DNA from: Bacteroidota bacterium | Lineage (GTDB): Bacteria > Bacteroidota > Bacteroidia > Bacteroidales > Prolixibacteraceae | Assembly (NCBI GenBank): GCA_030684645.1 | Contig: JAUXUF010000128.1 | Coordinates: forward strand, 1-59,299 | Direction of reading: 5' to 3' | DNA: 59,299 nucleotides | In this document: piece by piece, positions 18,226 through 27,135 of the stretch | Layout of the letters: each line of letters begins with the position of its first letter | Position numbering within the stretch: the first letter of the stretch is position 1 | Notes under the pieces: generated by a model | Databases searched by the model: none | Told to the model about the DNA's origin: nothing | What the model saw: only the letters and a program-made list of their open reading frames with translations | Made by a program: the position numbers and the translations under genes

Positions 18226-19557
18226 TCATTGCTCTGTATTTATTATTTCAACTTTTATCTGTTTGATGCGCCGGTTGTCAACCGCTTCAATGGAGAAAAC
18301 GTAATTTTTGCAATTTATAATATCATTCTTAACCGGAATTTCACCTTTTAATTCCAGGATCAGTCCAGCCAGGGTATCTGCTTCACCTTTTACTTCATCA
18401 AAGATGGTGTCTTCCGAACCAATTACCTTGTAGAAATCGTTGAGCATGGTTTTTCCGTCGAAAAGGTATTTGTTTTCGCTGATTTTGGTGTAGAATTTTT
18501 CTTCTTCATCAAATTCGTCAGTTATTTCGCCGACAATTTCCTCCAGGATATCTTCAAGGGTCACAATTCCTGATGTTCCGCCATACTCATCGACTACAAT
18601 GGCCATGTGTACTTTATTTTTCTGAAAATCTTCAAGCAGATCATCGATTTTTTTTGTTTCAGGAACATAAAACGGCGGACGGATAATGCTTTGCCAGCGG
18701 AATGAAGCCCCTTTGTTTACATGAGGCAATAAATCCTTGATGTACAGAATTCCTTTGATGTTGTCGAAGGTTCCAGAATAAACTGGTATTCTTGAAAAAC
18801 CGGTTTCGGTAATCAGATTCATGATTTGGCTGTAGCTAAAATTGATGTCTGCCGAAATAACATCAACCCTCGAACGCATAATTTCAACTACGTTCTTGTT
18901 CCCGAATTTGACAATTCCTTTTAAGATTTTATTCTCCTCTTTTAATTCAGTTTGCGAAGTGAGTTCGAGCGCCTGAGAAAGTTCGTCCACTGAAATGTGT
19001 TTGTTGTAGGCACGAATGCGGTTATTTAGGAACGAGGTCGAATAAATGAGCACCGAATTCAGTGGCTTGAAGAATTTAGTCAGGTAATACATTGGAATTG
19101 AAATAAAACGGGCAAATTTCAATGCATGATGTGTTGAATATACCTTGGGTATAATTTCGCCGAAAAGCAGTATTATTAATGAAATAACTATTACCTGAAC
19201 GATAAAACCCAAAATTGGTTCATTCGAAAAATCGACAATGGATTCAACGGTAAAGCTCGATAGAATTACGATACCTACATTAACAAAATTGTTGGTTACC
19301 AGTATGGTAGCCAACAATTGTTCGGGATATTCCAGATTTTTTAGTATAAATGAATTTCTTTTTGTTGATCCGGTAGCAATTTTTTGTTTTTCGACTGGGC
19401 TTAGCGAAAAATAGGCCACTTCCGATCCGGATATTAAGGCTGAAAATACAAGTAGGATCATGATAACCAACAAGCTGATCGCAATACCTAGGGTGAAAGG
19501 GTGAAACTGAATATTCCAGTAAATTGCGGTCAGCATGGGTAAGGGTACTGTTTCCAA
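18226..19557 (-). CDS. gldE: Gliding motility-associated protein GldE (CNNM/CorC-like)
   Basis: Membrane protein of 443 residues. An N-terminal CNNM/DUF21 domain with about four membrane segments (residues 15-190; LVIMILLVFSALISGSEVAY is diagnostic) is followed by a CBS pair (about 220-340, with RVDVISADINFSYSQIM and MAIVVDEYGGTSGIVTLEDI) and a C-terminal CorC/HlyC transporter-associated domain. It is related to magnesium/cobalt exporters. Its position immediately before gldD identifies it as GldE rather than a general CorC protein; overexpressed GldE is known to help gldB-type defects in flavobacteria. Confidence 0.92.
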   Translation of the reverse strand: METVPLPMLTAIYWNIQFHPFTLGIAISLLVIMILLVFSALISGSEVAYFSLSPVEKQKIATGSTKRNSFILKNLEYPEQLLATILVTNNFVNVGIVILSSFTVESIVDFSNEPILGFIVQVIVISLIILLFGEIIPKVYSTHHALKFARFISIPMYYLTKFFKPLNSVLIYSTSFLNNRIRAYNKHISVDELSQALELTSQTELKEENKILKGIVKFGNKNVVEIMRSRVDVISADINFSYSQIMNLITETGFSRIPVYSGTFDNIKGILYIKDLLPHVNKGASFRWQSIIRPPFYVPETKKIDDLLEDFQKNKVHMAIVVDEYGGTSGIVTLEDILEEIVGEITDEFDEEEKFYTKISENKYLFDGKTMLNDFYKVIGSEDTIFDEVKGEADTLAGLILELKGEIPVKNDIINCKNYVFSIEAVDNRRIKQIKVEIINTEQ

Positions 19558-19576
19558 TTAGCTAATATTTAAGTTA

Positions 19577-20005
19577 TTAAAATGGCAAATCGTCTTCTTC
19601 CGGTTGACTGAAATCAGGTTCATTAACGGTTTGAAGGGCTGCTTCATTCACTGGTTGACTGGCTGTTTCGCCTTGTCCTTCTCGTTTTCCAAGCATGTGT
19701 AAAGTGTCAGCATTGATCTCGGTCGAATAGTGTTTAACTCCATCCTTTTCATACGAATTGGTCCGGAGACGTCCTTCGATGTATAATTGGCTTCCTTTTT
19801 TTACATACTTTTCAACTACTTCGGCCAGTCCTCTCCAGGCCACAATGTTGTGCCACTCGGTATTACTAACTTTCTCACCTGTTTTCGAGGTGTAGTTCTC
19901 CGTTGTGGCAAGTGAAAATCTGGCAACTGCAACACCTTTGTCAAGATGTCTGATTTCGGGATCACGACCTACATTGCCGACCAAAATTACTTTGTTTACT
20001 GACAT
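19577..20005 (-). CDS. ssb: Single-stranded DNA-binding protein
   Basis: OB-fold protein of 142 residues that coats single-stranded DNA. The OB fold covers about residues 1-105 (MSVNKVILVGNVGRDPEIR, and TEWHNIVAWRGLAEVVEKYV). A short linker ends in the acidic tip QPEEDDLPF, the peptide that docks SSB-binding replication and repair proteins. It lies between mutY and gldE on the same strand, a common arrangement in Bacteroidota; spacing to gldE is 19 bases. Confidence 0.97.
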   Translation of the reverse strand: MSVNKVILVGNVGRDPEIRHLDKGVAVARFSLATTENYTSKTGEKVSNTEWHNIVAWRGLAEVVEKYVKKGSQLYIEGRLRTNSYEKDGVKHYSTEINADTLHMLGKREGQGETASQPVNEAALQTVNEPDFSQPEEDDLPF

Positions 20006-20120
20006 AAGATAAAATTTTAAAGTTAGACAGAAATAAATTTACATAAAATCTGTCAGTTTTCTTAGTTTAAATACAATAATATTTGAACGTTGCCAAAAAA
20101 CATTTGAAAACCGGGTTACT

Positions 20121-21188
20121 CTATTTGAACAATACATCTTGTCCGTTTTCACTCAAATAGGTTTCCAGCAATTTTGGTACAGCAAAGTTAAAAATATCTT
20201 CCTTATTCACCCGGATTAAATCTCCCGGCATATTTATTTCGCGGGACAGCCGAATCCGGATAAACCGGTAATGAATTCGTTGATGGCTCAGGATATGAAT
20301 TTTCCAGCTGCTTACATTTTCAATCACCGAATAATCGGCTTCATTCATTTGCCGGAATTCGTCCTGCTCAAGCAGTTCCCTGATGCTTTTTTCTTCTGTT
20401 GTCTCGACCAAAGGAAATTCAAACAGGTTTTCCCAGATATCTTTCCCGACCCGCTTTCTCATCCAGGTATGATTTTTCCCTGCCAGCACAATGTAATTAA
20501 AATAACGGTCTCGTTGTTTTGTTTTATTCTTTTTTACCGGTAGTTCAGCAATTCGGTGGGTTGTAAAGGCCAAACAGCGTTCGCTTAGCGGGCATTTCAG
20601 GCAGTCAGGATTCTTGGGGGTGCATTGCAGGGCGCCGAATTCCATGAGTGCCTGATTGTGCATGCCCGGATTTGTTCCCATTATCAGTTCTTTGGCCAGA
20701 TTCGTAAATATCTTCTTCCCTGCACTTGAATCGATCGGTTCGGTAATGCCGAAAAACCGGGACAGTACCCGATATGCATTCCCATCAACAGCAGCATATT
20801 CCAGATTAAAGGAAATTGAGGCAATGGCAGCAGCTGTGTATTCGCCAATGCCTTTCAATGAGCGAATTGAATCGTAATCACCTGGGAATTCCCCATTCAA
20901 TTGCTGACGGATATATTTTGCTGTAAAGTGAAGATTTCGGGCTCTGGAATAATATCCCAATCCTTGCCAAAGCTTCAAAATCTGATCCTCTGAGGCATCA
21001 GCCAAACTGGAAATTGTCGGAAATTCTTCAGTAAACCTTAAATAATAGGCTAATCCCTGGTCGATTCGGGTTTGTTGAAGGATAATTTCTGACAACCAGA
21101 TGAAGTAGGGATTACGTGTCTTCCTCCAGGGCAAATCACGCTTGTATAAAGAATACCAGGTATGTATTGGGGCGTTGAAAAAGTTCAT
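20121..21188 (-). CDS. mutY: A/G-specific adenine DNA glycosylase
   Basis: Base-excision repair enzyme of 355 residues that removes adenine mispaired with 8-oxoguanine. The HhH-GPD fold has the catalytic Glu34 in WLSEIILQQTRID and Asp135 in AAVDGNAYRVL. The [4Fe-4S] ligands are Cys189, Cys196, Cys199 and Cys205, with exact C-x6-C-x2-C-x5-C spacing. The C-terminal third is the Nudix-like 8-oxoG recognition domain (YIVLAGKNHTWMRKRVGKDI). All key residues are present. Confidence 0.97.
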   Translation of the reverse strand: MNFFNAPIHTWYSLYKRDLPWRKTRNPYFIWLSEIILQQTRIDQGLAYYLRFTEEFPTISSLADASEDQILKLWQGLGYYSRARNLHFTAKYIRQQLNGEFPGDYDSIRSLKGIGEYTAAAIASISFNLEYAAVDGNAYRVLSRFFGITEPIDSSAGKKIFTNLAKELIMGTNPGMHNQALMEFGALQCTPKNPDCLKCPLSERCLAFTTHRIAELPVKKNKTKQRDRYFNYIVLAGKNHTWMRKRVGKDIWENLFEFPLVETTEEKSIRELLEQDEFRQMNEADYSVIENVSSWKIHILSHQRIHYRFIRIRLSREINMPGDLIRVNKEDIFNFAVPKLLETYLSENGQDVLFK

Positions 21189-21267
21189 AATTTACCTAAC
21201 TACTTTAAAATCTTTCGAAATTGTAAAAATAAATGAATTATAATGTTTCTAATTTTTAAATAATTTT

Positions 21268-21275
21268 TATTTTTG
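21268..21275 (+). promoter_or_regulatory. -7 element for the HU gene
   Basis: TATTTTTG matches TAnnTTTG, 53 bases before the HU start codon, in the gap shared with the divergent mutY gene. No clear -33 TTTG is seen. Confidence 0.45.
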
Positions 21276-21328
21276 CAGACCGAATATTCCGGAAATTATA
21301 AATAGTTGATAATTAAATATTTTAAGAG

Positions 21329-21613
21329 ATGACAAAAGCAGATATTGTAAACGAAGTAAGTAAGAACACTGGTATTGAAAAAGTGACAGTTCAGAAAGCC
21401 GTAGAAGCTTTTATGGAAACTGTGAAAGATTCCTTAACCGAAGGAAGAAATGTATATCTTCGCGGGTTCGGTAGTTTTATTGTAAAAAGAAGGGCAGAAA
21501 AAACTGCGCGTAATATTTCTAGAAATACTACAATCATTATTCCTGAGCACTTTATTCCTTCTTTCAAACCAGCAAAAACATTTGTAGCACAAGTTAAAGA
21601 ACAAGTTAAATAA
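21329..21613 (+). CDS. HU/IHF-family DNA-binding protein
   Basis: Small nucleoid protein of 94 residues. MTKADIVNEVSKNTGI, then VQKAVEAFMETVKDSL form the helical dimerisation body and NVYLRGFGSFIVKRRAEKTAR leads into the beta-arm. The usual RNPRTG tip reads RNISRNTTIIIP, as in the Bacteroidota IHF-like subtype. It is followed seven bases later by a 30-residue basic protein and then by RNase G. Confidence 0.95.
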   Translation: MTKADIVNEVSKNTGIEKVTVQKAVEAFMETVKDSLTEGRNVYLRGFGSFIVKRRAEKTARNISRNTTIIIPEHFIPSFKPAKTFVAQVKEQVK

Positions 21614-21619
21614 TTTATT

Positions 21620-21712
21620 ATGCCAAGCGGAAAAAAGAGAAAACGACACAAAATGGCTACGCACAAGCGTAAGAAAAGATTAAGGAAAAACAGACATAAA
21701 AAGAAAAAATAG
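21620..21712 (+). CDS. Very small basic protein, AURKAIP1/COX24-domain type
   Basis: A 30-codon gene, too short for most gene callers. It begins MPSGKKRKRHKMATHKRKKR and continues with LRKN and a Lys/His-rich end. Two thirds of the residues are Lys, Arg or His. The KMATHKRKKRLRKNRHKKK pattern is that of the AURKAIP1/COX24 domain, related to the mitochondrial ribosomal protein mS38, and such tiny proteins are widespread in Bacteroidota, so a ribosomal role is likely. It starts seven bases after the HU stop and is followed by a strong terminator, so it is co-transcribed with HU. Confidence 0.85.
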   Translation: MPSGKKRKRHKMATHKRKKRLRKNRHKKKK

Positions 21713-21753
21713 TCTTTGCTTTATCAAGCAATAGCTTATAAAGACCTTATTAT

Positions 21754-21797
21754 GATTAAACCTAAAGTGCTTTGTGCTTTAGGTTTAATCTGTTTTT
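21754..21797 (+). terminator. Strong intrinsic terminator after HU and the 30-residue gene
   Basis: A 14-pair perfect stem (21754-21767 with 21777-21790, nine-base loop) followed by TGTTTTT. Confidence 0.85.
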
Positions 21798-21841
21798 AAG
21801 TCTGGTAGTTTTAAATTAATAATAAATAAATATGATACGTT

Positions 21842-23392
21842 GTGAGTAGCGATTTAATTGTTGATGTCTCTCCTTCGGAAGTGGTAATTGCTTTATTGGA
21901 AGATAAACGGTTAGTCGAACTTAACAGGGAAATGACAGGGGCTAAATTTGCGGTTGGAGATATTTATCTTGGACGTGTAAAAAAAATAATGCCCAGTCTG
22001 AACGCTGCATTCATTGACGTAGGATACGAAAAAGATGCTTTTCTGCATTACCTCGATATGGGCCCCCAATTTTCAACACTGAATAAGTTCCTGAAAATTG
22101 CCATATCGAAAAATAACAGAATCACCTCCATTTCCAAAATTCAGTCAGAACCTGACATCGATAAGGAGGGAAAAATCTCAGATATTCTAAAAGTTGGGCA
22201 AAATATACTGGTTCAGGTGGCCAAAGAGCCTATCTCAACCAAAGGACCCCGGTTAACTTCGGAACTGTCGATCGCCGGCCGGAATATGGTGTTGATGCCA
22301 TTCAGCGAAAAAGTGAGTATTTCGCAAAAAATTGAATCGAACGAAGAAAAGAACAGGCTTAAAAAGCTTATTCAGAGCATCAAACCAAGAAAATTCGGAG
22401 TAATCGTGCGCACAGCTGCCGAAGCAAAACGGGTTGCCGAACTTGATCAGGAATTAAAACGACTGGTCGCTAAATTCGAAACAACATTTCAGAAATTAAG
22501 AAGAGTGAATGCCCCTTCCCTGATTGTTGGCGAATTAGGCAGAACCACCGCATTATTACGGGATATCTATCATCCCGACTTCAATAGCATCATCGTGAAT
22601 GATCCTATTGTTTGTGAAGAAATTACTGAATATCTGGGTTCAATCGCTCCGGAAAAGAAGAAAATCGTAAAACTCTACAAGGGTAATCAATCGATTTTTG
22701 AATATTACGGGGTTGATAAACAACTAAAAGCAACATTTGGGAAAACTGTATCCTTCAAAAATGGAGCATACCTGATAGTCGAACACACTGAAGCATTTCA
22801 TGTCATTGATGTGAACAGTGGAAACCGTTCGAAAGCCGGGATTGACCAGGAGACGAATGCTCTTGAAGTAAATCTGTCAGCTGCCGAAGAAATTGCCCGC
22901 CAACTGAGGTTGAGAGATATGGGTGGCATTATTGTGGTCGATTTTATCGACATGCACCTTGCCGAAAACCGCCATAAAGTGTATGAGCGGATGAAAGATT
23001 CAATGGCTGTTGACCGCACCAAGCACAACATTTTGCCATTAAGCAAGTTCTGCCTTTTGCAGATAACCCGGCAGCGTGTCCGCCCCGAAGAACATGTTGA
23101 AACGGCTGAGGTTTGCCCGGCCTGTAAAGGCACCGGAAAAATTACACCAACGATTTTGTTGGTCGACGAATTGGAAAGCAAGGTTAAGTACATCTTTAAA
23201 GAACTGAATAAAAGTAAGGTAGTCATTAAAACGCATCCTTATTTAGCGGCCTTTCTGAATAAAGGCATTTGGTCGCTAAAGTGGCAATGGGCTTTCAAAT
23301 ACCTTAAAAATATTGGCGTTCAGGAAATGAGTTCTTACGCCTTAACTGAATACCATTTTTTTGATGGAAATCAGGAAGAAATCGTATTTTAA
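21842..23392 (+). CDS. rng: Ribonuclease E/G family protein (RNase G)
   Basis: Endoribonuclease of 516 residues for RNA processing and decay. An S1-like domain lies near residues 35-130 (GDIYLGRVKKIMPSLNAAFI). The DNase I-like catalytic core has Asp323 in HVIDVNSG and Asp367/Asp370 in VDFIDM, and the zinc-link cysteines are Cys425 and Cys428 (CPAC). Length fits RNase G, without the RNase E scaffold tail. The start is GTG 21842; an ATG just upstream at 21832 is out of frame and soon stops. It is separated from HU by the terminator at 21754. Confidence 0.95.
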   Translation: MSSDLIVDVSPSEVVIALLEDKRLVELNREMTGAKFAVGDIYLGRVKKIMPSLNAAFIDVGYEKDAFLHYLDMGPQFSTLNKFLKIAISKNNRITSISKIQSEPDIDKEGKISDILKVGQNILVQVAKEPISTKGPRLTSELSIAGRNMVLMPFSEKVSISQKIESNEEKNRLKKLIQSIKPRKFGVIVRTAAEAKRVAELDQELKRLVAKFETTFQKLRRVNAPSLIVGELGRTTALLRDIYHPDFNSIIVNDPIVCEEITEYLGSIAPEKKKIVKLYKGNQSIFEYYGVDKQLKATFGKTVSFKNGAYLIVEHTEAFHVIDVNSGNRSKAGIDQETNALEVNLSAAEEIARQLRLRDMGGIIVVDFIDMHLAENRHKVYERMKDSMAVDRTKHNILPLSKFCLLQITRQRVRPEEHVETAEVCPACKGTGKITPTILLVDELESKVKYIFKELNKSKVVIKTHPYLAAFLNKGIWSLKWQWAFKYLKNIGVQEMSSYALTEYHFFDGNQEEIVF

Positions 23393-23474
23393 AACCTTTT
23401 GAATCTAGTTCAGGGTCACTTTTGGCCGTGATGGATGTTAGGGTTTTCAAACCTCAAAAGTTGGATTGAATAGA

Positions 23475-23506
23475 AAATCCCGGTAGGAACATGCCGGGAT
23501 TTTTTA
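23475..23506 (+). terminator. Intrinsic terminator after rng
   Basis: A 9-pair stem (23475-23483 with 23494-23502, ten-base loop) followed by a T run. The remaining 230-base gap before dsbD holds no gene. Confidence 0.8.
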
Positions 23507-23586
23507 TTGACATACTGATTAAGATTCTCGATAGACTGTTCGAGTTTTTCAATGACAGTTTTCATGAATAGATAAAATCCATTGTG

Positions 23587-23594
23587 TATTTTTG
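23587..23594 (+). promoter_or_regulatory. -7 element for dsbD
   Basis: TATTTTTG, 28 bases before the dsbD ATG. No clear -33 partner. Confidence 0.45.
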
Positions 23595-23622
23595 CATTTC
23601 TTAATGATTTAAAATTTAATCG

Positions 23623-25620
23623 ATGAAGCGGGTAATTTTTCTTTTTAGTTTTTTATTTATTGTTGCCTTTCAGTTGTTTGCTCAGATAAATTCGCCTGTT
23701 AAATGGACTTTTGAATCCAAGCAGGATGGTTTGGACGCGACCCTGATTTTTAAGGCGGTAATTGAAGAGGGCTGGCATTTATATGATACTCAATTGCCAG
23801 AAGGTGGTCCGATTAAAACATCCATTCAATTTGCCGATTCTTCCTTGTTTGAGTTTGCCGGTAATTTAAGTAAAGATCCGGAGCCAACCCAGGTTTTTGA
23901 AAAAACGTTTAATATGAATTTGGGCTATTTCAGCAAACAAGTTGTGCTGACCCAAAAAATCAGGCTGAAAAATTCTAATCAAACAGCGATAAAAGGTTTT
24001 GTTGAATTTATGTCGTGTAACGACGAAACCTGTACTCCTCCTGCGGAAGCAGAATTTATTTTCAACCTGAATTCACAAGATTCTAAAACGGGAGTGGCAA
24101 TGCCTGTTCAGCCAATTGGAGGTTCCGATTTGCAGCCAAAATCCGGGAATCTTCTGTTTTTTCTTTTCTTCTCTTTTCTGGCAGGCCTGGCTGCCATTTT
24201 AACCCCATGCGTATTCCCTATGATTCCGATGACGGTTTCATTTTTTATGAATAGCGGACAATCGAAACTCAAGTCCAGGCTACATGCTGCTTTTTATGGT
24301 TTTTCTATCATCGCTATTTATACTGTTGTGGGTACGTTGGTATCCGTCATTTTTGGTCCTGGCGCTGCAAACTGGCTGAGTACGCATTGGCTGCCCAACC
24401 TGATTTTCTTTGCAGTTTTCATCGCCTTTGCCTTCTCATTCTTCGGAATGTTCGAAATCGTTTTACCCAGCTGGCTGGTCAATAAATCTGACCAGCAAGT
24501 TGATCGGGGCGGTTTTATGGGCTCATTTTTTATGGCGCTGACGTTGGTATTGGTTTCCTTTTCATGCACCGGGCCAATTGTTGGTGCAATTTTGGTTCAA
24601 TCAGCCGGTGGGCAGGTGTTAAAACCAATTGTCGGTATGTTTGGTTTTTCACTGGCCTTCGCTTTGCCATTCACCCTTTTTGCCTTATTCCCGGCCTGGT
24701 TAAATAATTTACCTAAATCGGGTGGCTGGCTTAATTCAGTGAAAGTGTTTCTCGGATTTCTGGAGTTGGCTTTAGGGCTTAAGTTTTTAAGTATTGCTGA
24801 TCAGACTTACCATTGGGGTATTCTCGATCGTGAAATCTATCTGGCCATCTGGATCGTAATTTTTACCCTTCTGGGATTTTATTTACTGGGCAAACTGAAG
24901 TTTTCGCACGACAGCGACGTTAAGTTTGTTACAGTTCCAAGGTTGATGATGGCTATTTTATCCTTCACTTTTGTGGTTTACCTGGTGCCGGGAATGTTTG
25001 GCGCTCCTTTGAAAGGTATTTCGGGCTATCTTCCTCCACAGGCGACTCATGATTTTGATTTGCATCAAATCATCCGGGACGAGATCAAACTGGCAACTCC
25101 TCATAACGGATCGTCATTTACTTCTTCTGTCAATAATGAACTCTGCGAAAAACCTAAATTTGGAGAATTCCTGCATTTGCCTCATGGACTCGACGGTTAT
25201 TTCGACTACGAACAGGGAATGGCTTGTGCCCGCAAACTGAATAAACCGGTATTCATCGATTTTACCGGCCATGGTTGTGTCAACTGCAGGGAAATGGAGG
25301 CCAACGTTTGGTCCGATCCGCGTGTATTAGACCGGTTGCGTACTAATTTTGTTGTGATTGCCTTGTATGTTGACGATAAATCGACCTTGCCTGAAAGCGA
25401 ATGGATCACTTCGACCTACGATGGGAAAGTGAAAAAAACATTAGGCAAAAAATATGCTGATTTTCAGATTTCAAGGTATGGGGTAAACGCTCAGCCGTAC
25501 TATGTTTTGCTTGATAACAAAGAACAATTACTGGTTCAGCCTAAAGCTTATGATTTAAACGCTGACCATTTTGTTGAATTTTTAGATGCTGCAACGACAG
25601 AATTTAACAAGCGGAAGTAA
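23623..25620 (+). CDS. dsbD: Protein-disulfide reductase DsbD
   Basis: Membrane protein of 665 residues that passes electrons from cytoplasmic thioredoxin to the periplasm. A signal peptide (FLFSFLFIVAFQLFAQ) precedes the periplasmic alpha domain with the redox pair Cys132/Cys137 (MSCNDETC). The transmembrane beta domain (about 180-445) has its cysteines at 196 (TPCVFPMIPMTVSFF) and 315 (SCTGPIVG). The C-terminal thioredoxin-like gamma domain has the active site Cys552-V-N-Cys555 (GHGCVNCREM). All three redox pairs are intact. It is likely a single-gene unit followed by tRNA-Ser. Confidence 0.95.
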   Translation: MKRVIFLFSFLFIVAFQLFAQINSPVKWTFESKQDGLDATLIFKAVIEEGWHLYDTQLPEGGPIKTSIQFADSSLFEFAGNLSKDPEPTQVFEKTFNMNLGYFSKQVVLTQKIRLKNSNQTAIKGFVEFMSCNDETCTPPAEAEFIFNLNSQDSKTGVAMPVQPIGGSDLQPKSGNLLFFLFFSFLAGLAAILTPCVFPMIPMTVSFFMNSGQSKLKSRLHAAFYGFSIIAIYTVVGTLVSVIFGPGAANWLSTHWLPNLIFFAVFIAFAFSFFGMFEIVLPSWLVNKSDQQVDRGGFMGSFFMALTLVLVSFSCTGPIVGAILVQSAGGQVLKPIVGMFGFSLAFALPFTLFALFPAWLNNLPKSGGWLNSVKVFLGFLELALGLKFLSIADQTYHWGILDREIYLAIWIVIFTLLGFYLLGKLKFSHDSDVKFVTVPRLMMAILSFTFVVYLVPGMFGAPLKGISGYLPPQATHDFDLHQIIRDEIKLATPHNGSSFTSSVNNELCEKPKFGEFLHLPHGLDGYFDYEQGMACARKLNKPVFIDFTGHGCVNCREMEANVWSDPRVLDRLRTNFVVIALYVDDKSTLPESEWITSTYDGKVKKTLGKKYADFQISRYGVNAQPYYVLLDNKEQLLVQPKAYDLNADHFVEFLDAATTEFNKRK

Positions 25621-25658
25621 ATTCGTTTGTTTATCTTTGATAAAGTTTAATGCTTGAA

Positions 25659-25745
25659 GGAGAGATGCCAGAGTGGTCGAATGGGACGGTTTCGAAAACC
25701 GTTGTACTGGTAACGGTACCGGGGGTTCGAATCCCTCTCTCTCCG
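25659..25745 (+). tRNA. tRNA-Ser (anticodon CGA)
   Basis: An 87-base cloverleaf with a long variable arm. The acceptor GGAGAGA pairs with TCTCTCC and G is the discriminator. The anticodon stem ACGGT/ACCGT closes the loop TTCGAAA, anticodon CGA. The variable stem is present as GTACTGGTAACGGTAC and the T arm contains GGTTCGAATCC. The CCA end is not encoded. The 220 bases downstream show no gene. Confidence 0.96.
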
Positions 25746-25963
25746 CATTGTTGTTGATCCTCCAATTATTCATCAGATTGGTGTGATTACCCGCTTCACG
25801 TTGTGATTTGCTTTCAAATTGTATCTTTAACGAGTTCTTATTTGCGCCGCTTTTATCAATTCTAAATTTACGATAATAAATTCTTATTTATCATTATTGC
25901 CAGAATAGTTCAAGAATACTTTAAATGCCATTATTTATCGTGTATTCAGCAGCAATATTTTCA

Positions 25964-25994
25964 TAAAAAAAGGAGGCCTTTTCAGAACCTCCTT
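25964..25994 (-). terminator. Intrinsic terminator after proline dehydrogenase
   Basis: On the minus strand a 7-pair stem (25988-25994 with 25970-25976, 11-base loop) followed by a U run (25964-25970). Confidence 0.75.
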
Positions 25995-26011
25995 GATATT
26001 AACCCCTAAAA

Positions 26012-26923
26012 TTAACCCCTAAAAAATAATGCCTTTATAATGTGTGTGGCCATTTTCGGATTTTCCTTTAACCGGCGCGTCGAATAACCAAACCAGTCGC
26101 GGCCAAATGGCACATATACCCTCATTTTATGTCCTTCTTTTACAATTGAACTCCGGAGTTCAGGTGTAACTCCATAGAGCATCTGAAACTCGTATTTTGA
26201 ATGGTCAATATTCTTTTCTCTGATGATGATCATGGCCTGATCAGCCAGGAATTTGTCGTGCGTGGCTATGCCCACATACATGTTATGATCGAAAATAAAA
26301 TTCAGGTCATCCAGGTAATGTTCACGCACTTCTTCGAATTCTTTGAAAGCGATATTTTTCGGTTCAGTATAAATTCCTTTGCATAGCCTGAAATTCAATG
26401 GCATACCGTTTATGCCCATGCTTGCGAGTTGGGCCAGGTCATTCCTGGTCCGTCGCAAATAAGCCTGAATCACCAGGCCTACACGTGCAGGATATTTTTG
26501 TTGCAGTTTCCGGTACATTTCCAATTCATCGTCAACACATTGCGAATCTTCCATGTCGATGCGTACAAATGTTTTCTTTTCGACCGCTTTCATGATAACC
26601 GCTTCAATGTTAGCAAAACATACTTCCTTATTGATGAGCAGTCCGAACATGGTTGGTTTTAGCGAAAAATTACCATTAATTCCTTCAGCAGTAAATCGCT
26701 CAATGATATCAATGTACTGATCCTTGTTTTCTTCTGCCTGTTTAATGGTTGAAATAAATTCTCCAAGCAAATCAACGGTGACTTCAATACCCTGCCGGTT
26801 CAATTCACGGCAAGCCTTTAGACCATCTTCAATGGTTTCTCCGGCAATGTATCGTTTGGAAAAAATCCAAATCAATTTTTTGGGCATATAGGGAAGTGCG
26901 TTTGCAAGAAGTTTATTCAGCAT
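26012..26923 (-). CDS. Proline dehydrogenase
   Basis: FAD enzyme of about 303 residues that oxidises L-proline to pyrroline-5-carboxylate and passes electrons to quinone. It is the monofunctional PRODH type, not a PutA fusion. The (beta/alpha)8 barrel shows FVRIDMEDS, NFRLCKGIYTEP, then EFQMLYGVTPELR and the C-terminal YVPFGRDWFGYSTRRLKENP, which holds the substrate-binding arginines. The second enzyme of the pathway, pruA, is at 42138. I chose ATG 26923 (MLNKLLANALPYMPKK) because the family begins there; an in-frame ATG at 26977 would add 18 residues that look non-conserved. The stop codon sits in a 13-base tandem duplication. Confidence 0.93.
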   Translation of the reverse strand: MLNKLLANALPYMPKKLIWIFSKRYIAGETIEDGLKACRELNRQGIEVTVDLLGEFISTIKQAEENKDQYIDIIERFTAEGINGNFSLKPTMFGLLINKEVCFANIEAVIMKAVEKKTFVRIDMEDSQCVDDELEMYRKLQQKYPARVGLVIQAYLRRTRNDLAQLASMGINGMPLNFRLCKGIYTEPKNIAFKEFEEVREHYLDDLNFIFDHNMYVGIATHDKFLADQAMIIIREKNIDHSKYEFQMLYGVTPELRSSIVKEGHKMRVYVPFGRDWFGYSTRRLKENPKMATHIIKALFFRG

Positions 26924-27102
26924 ATCTGGGTTGTAGTTTATAGAGTAAAAATACTTCATATAAAAGGTCGTATTCAATGACGTTTATCAAGGTACTTACA
27001 TGATTTTACGCAGCCTTTATAAGGATTTTTCTTTATTAGATCGAATCTACTCTGCTTCTGAAAAATAATCAGGTTAATAGGTGGATAGTGACAATAAATT
27101 TT

Positions 27103-27110
27103 TATTTTTG
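27103..27110 (+). promoter_or_regulatory. -7 element for the OmpH-like gene
   Basis: TATTTTTG, 25 bases before ATG 27136, which supports the shorter start for that gene. Confidence 0.5.
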
Positions 27111-27135
27111 GCACGATAAAATTGAAACAGGGTAT

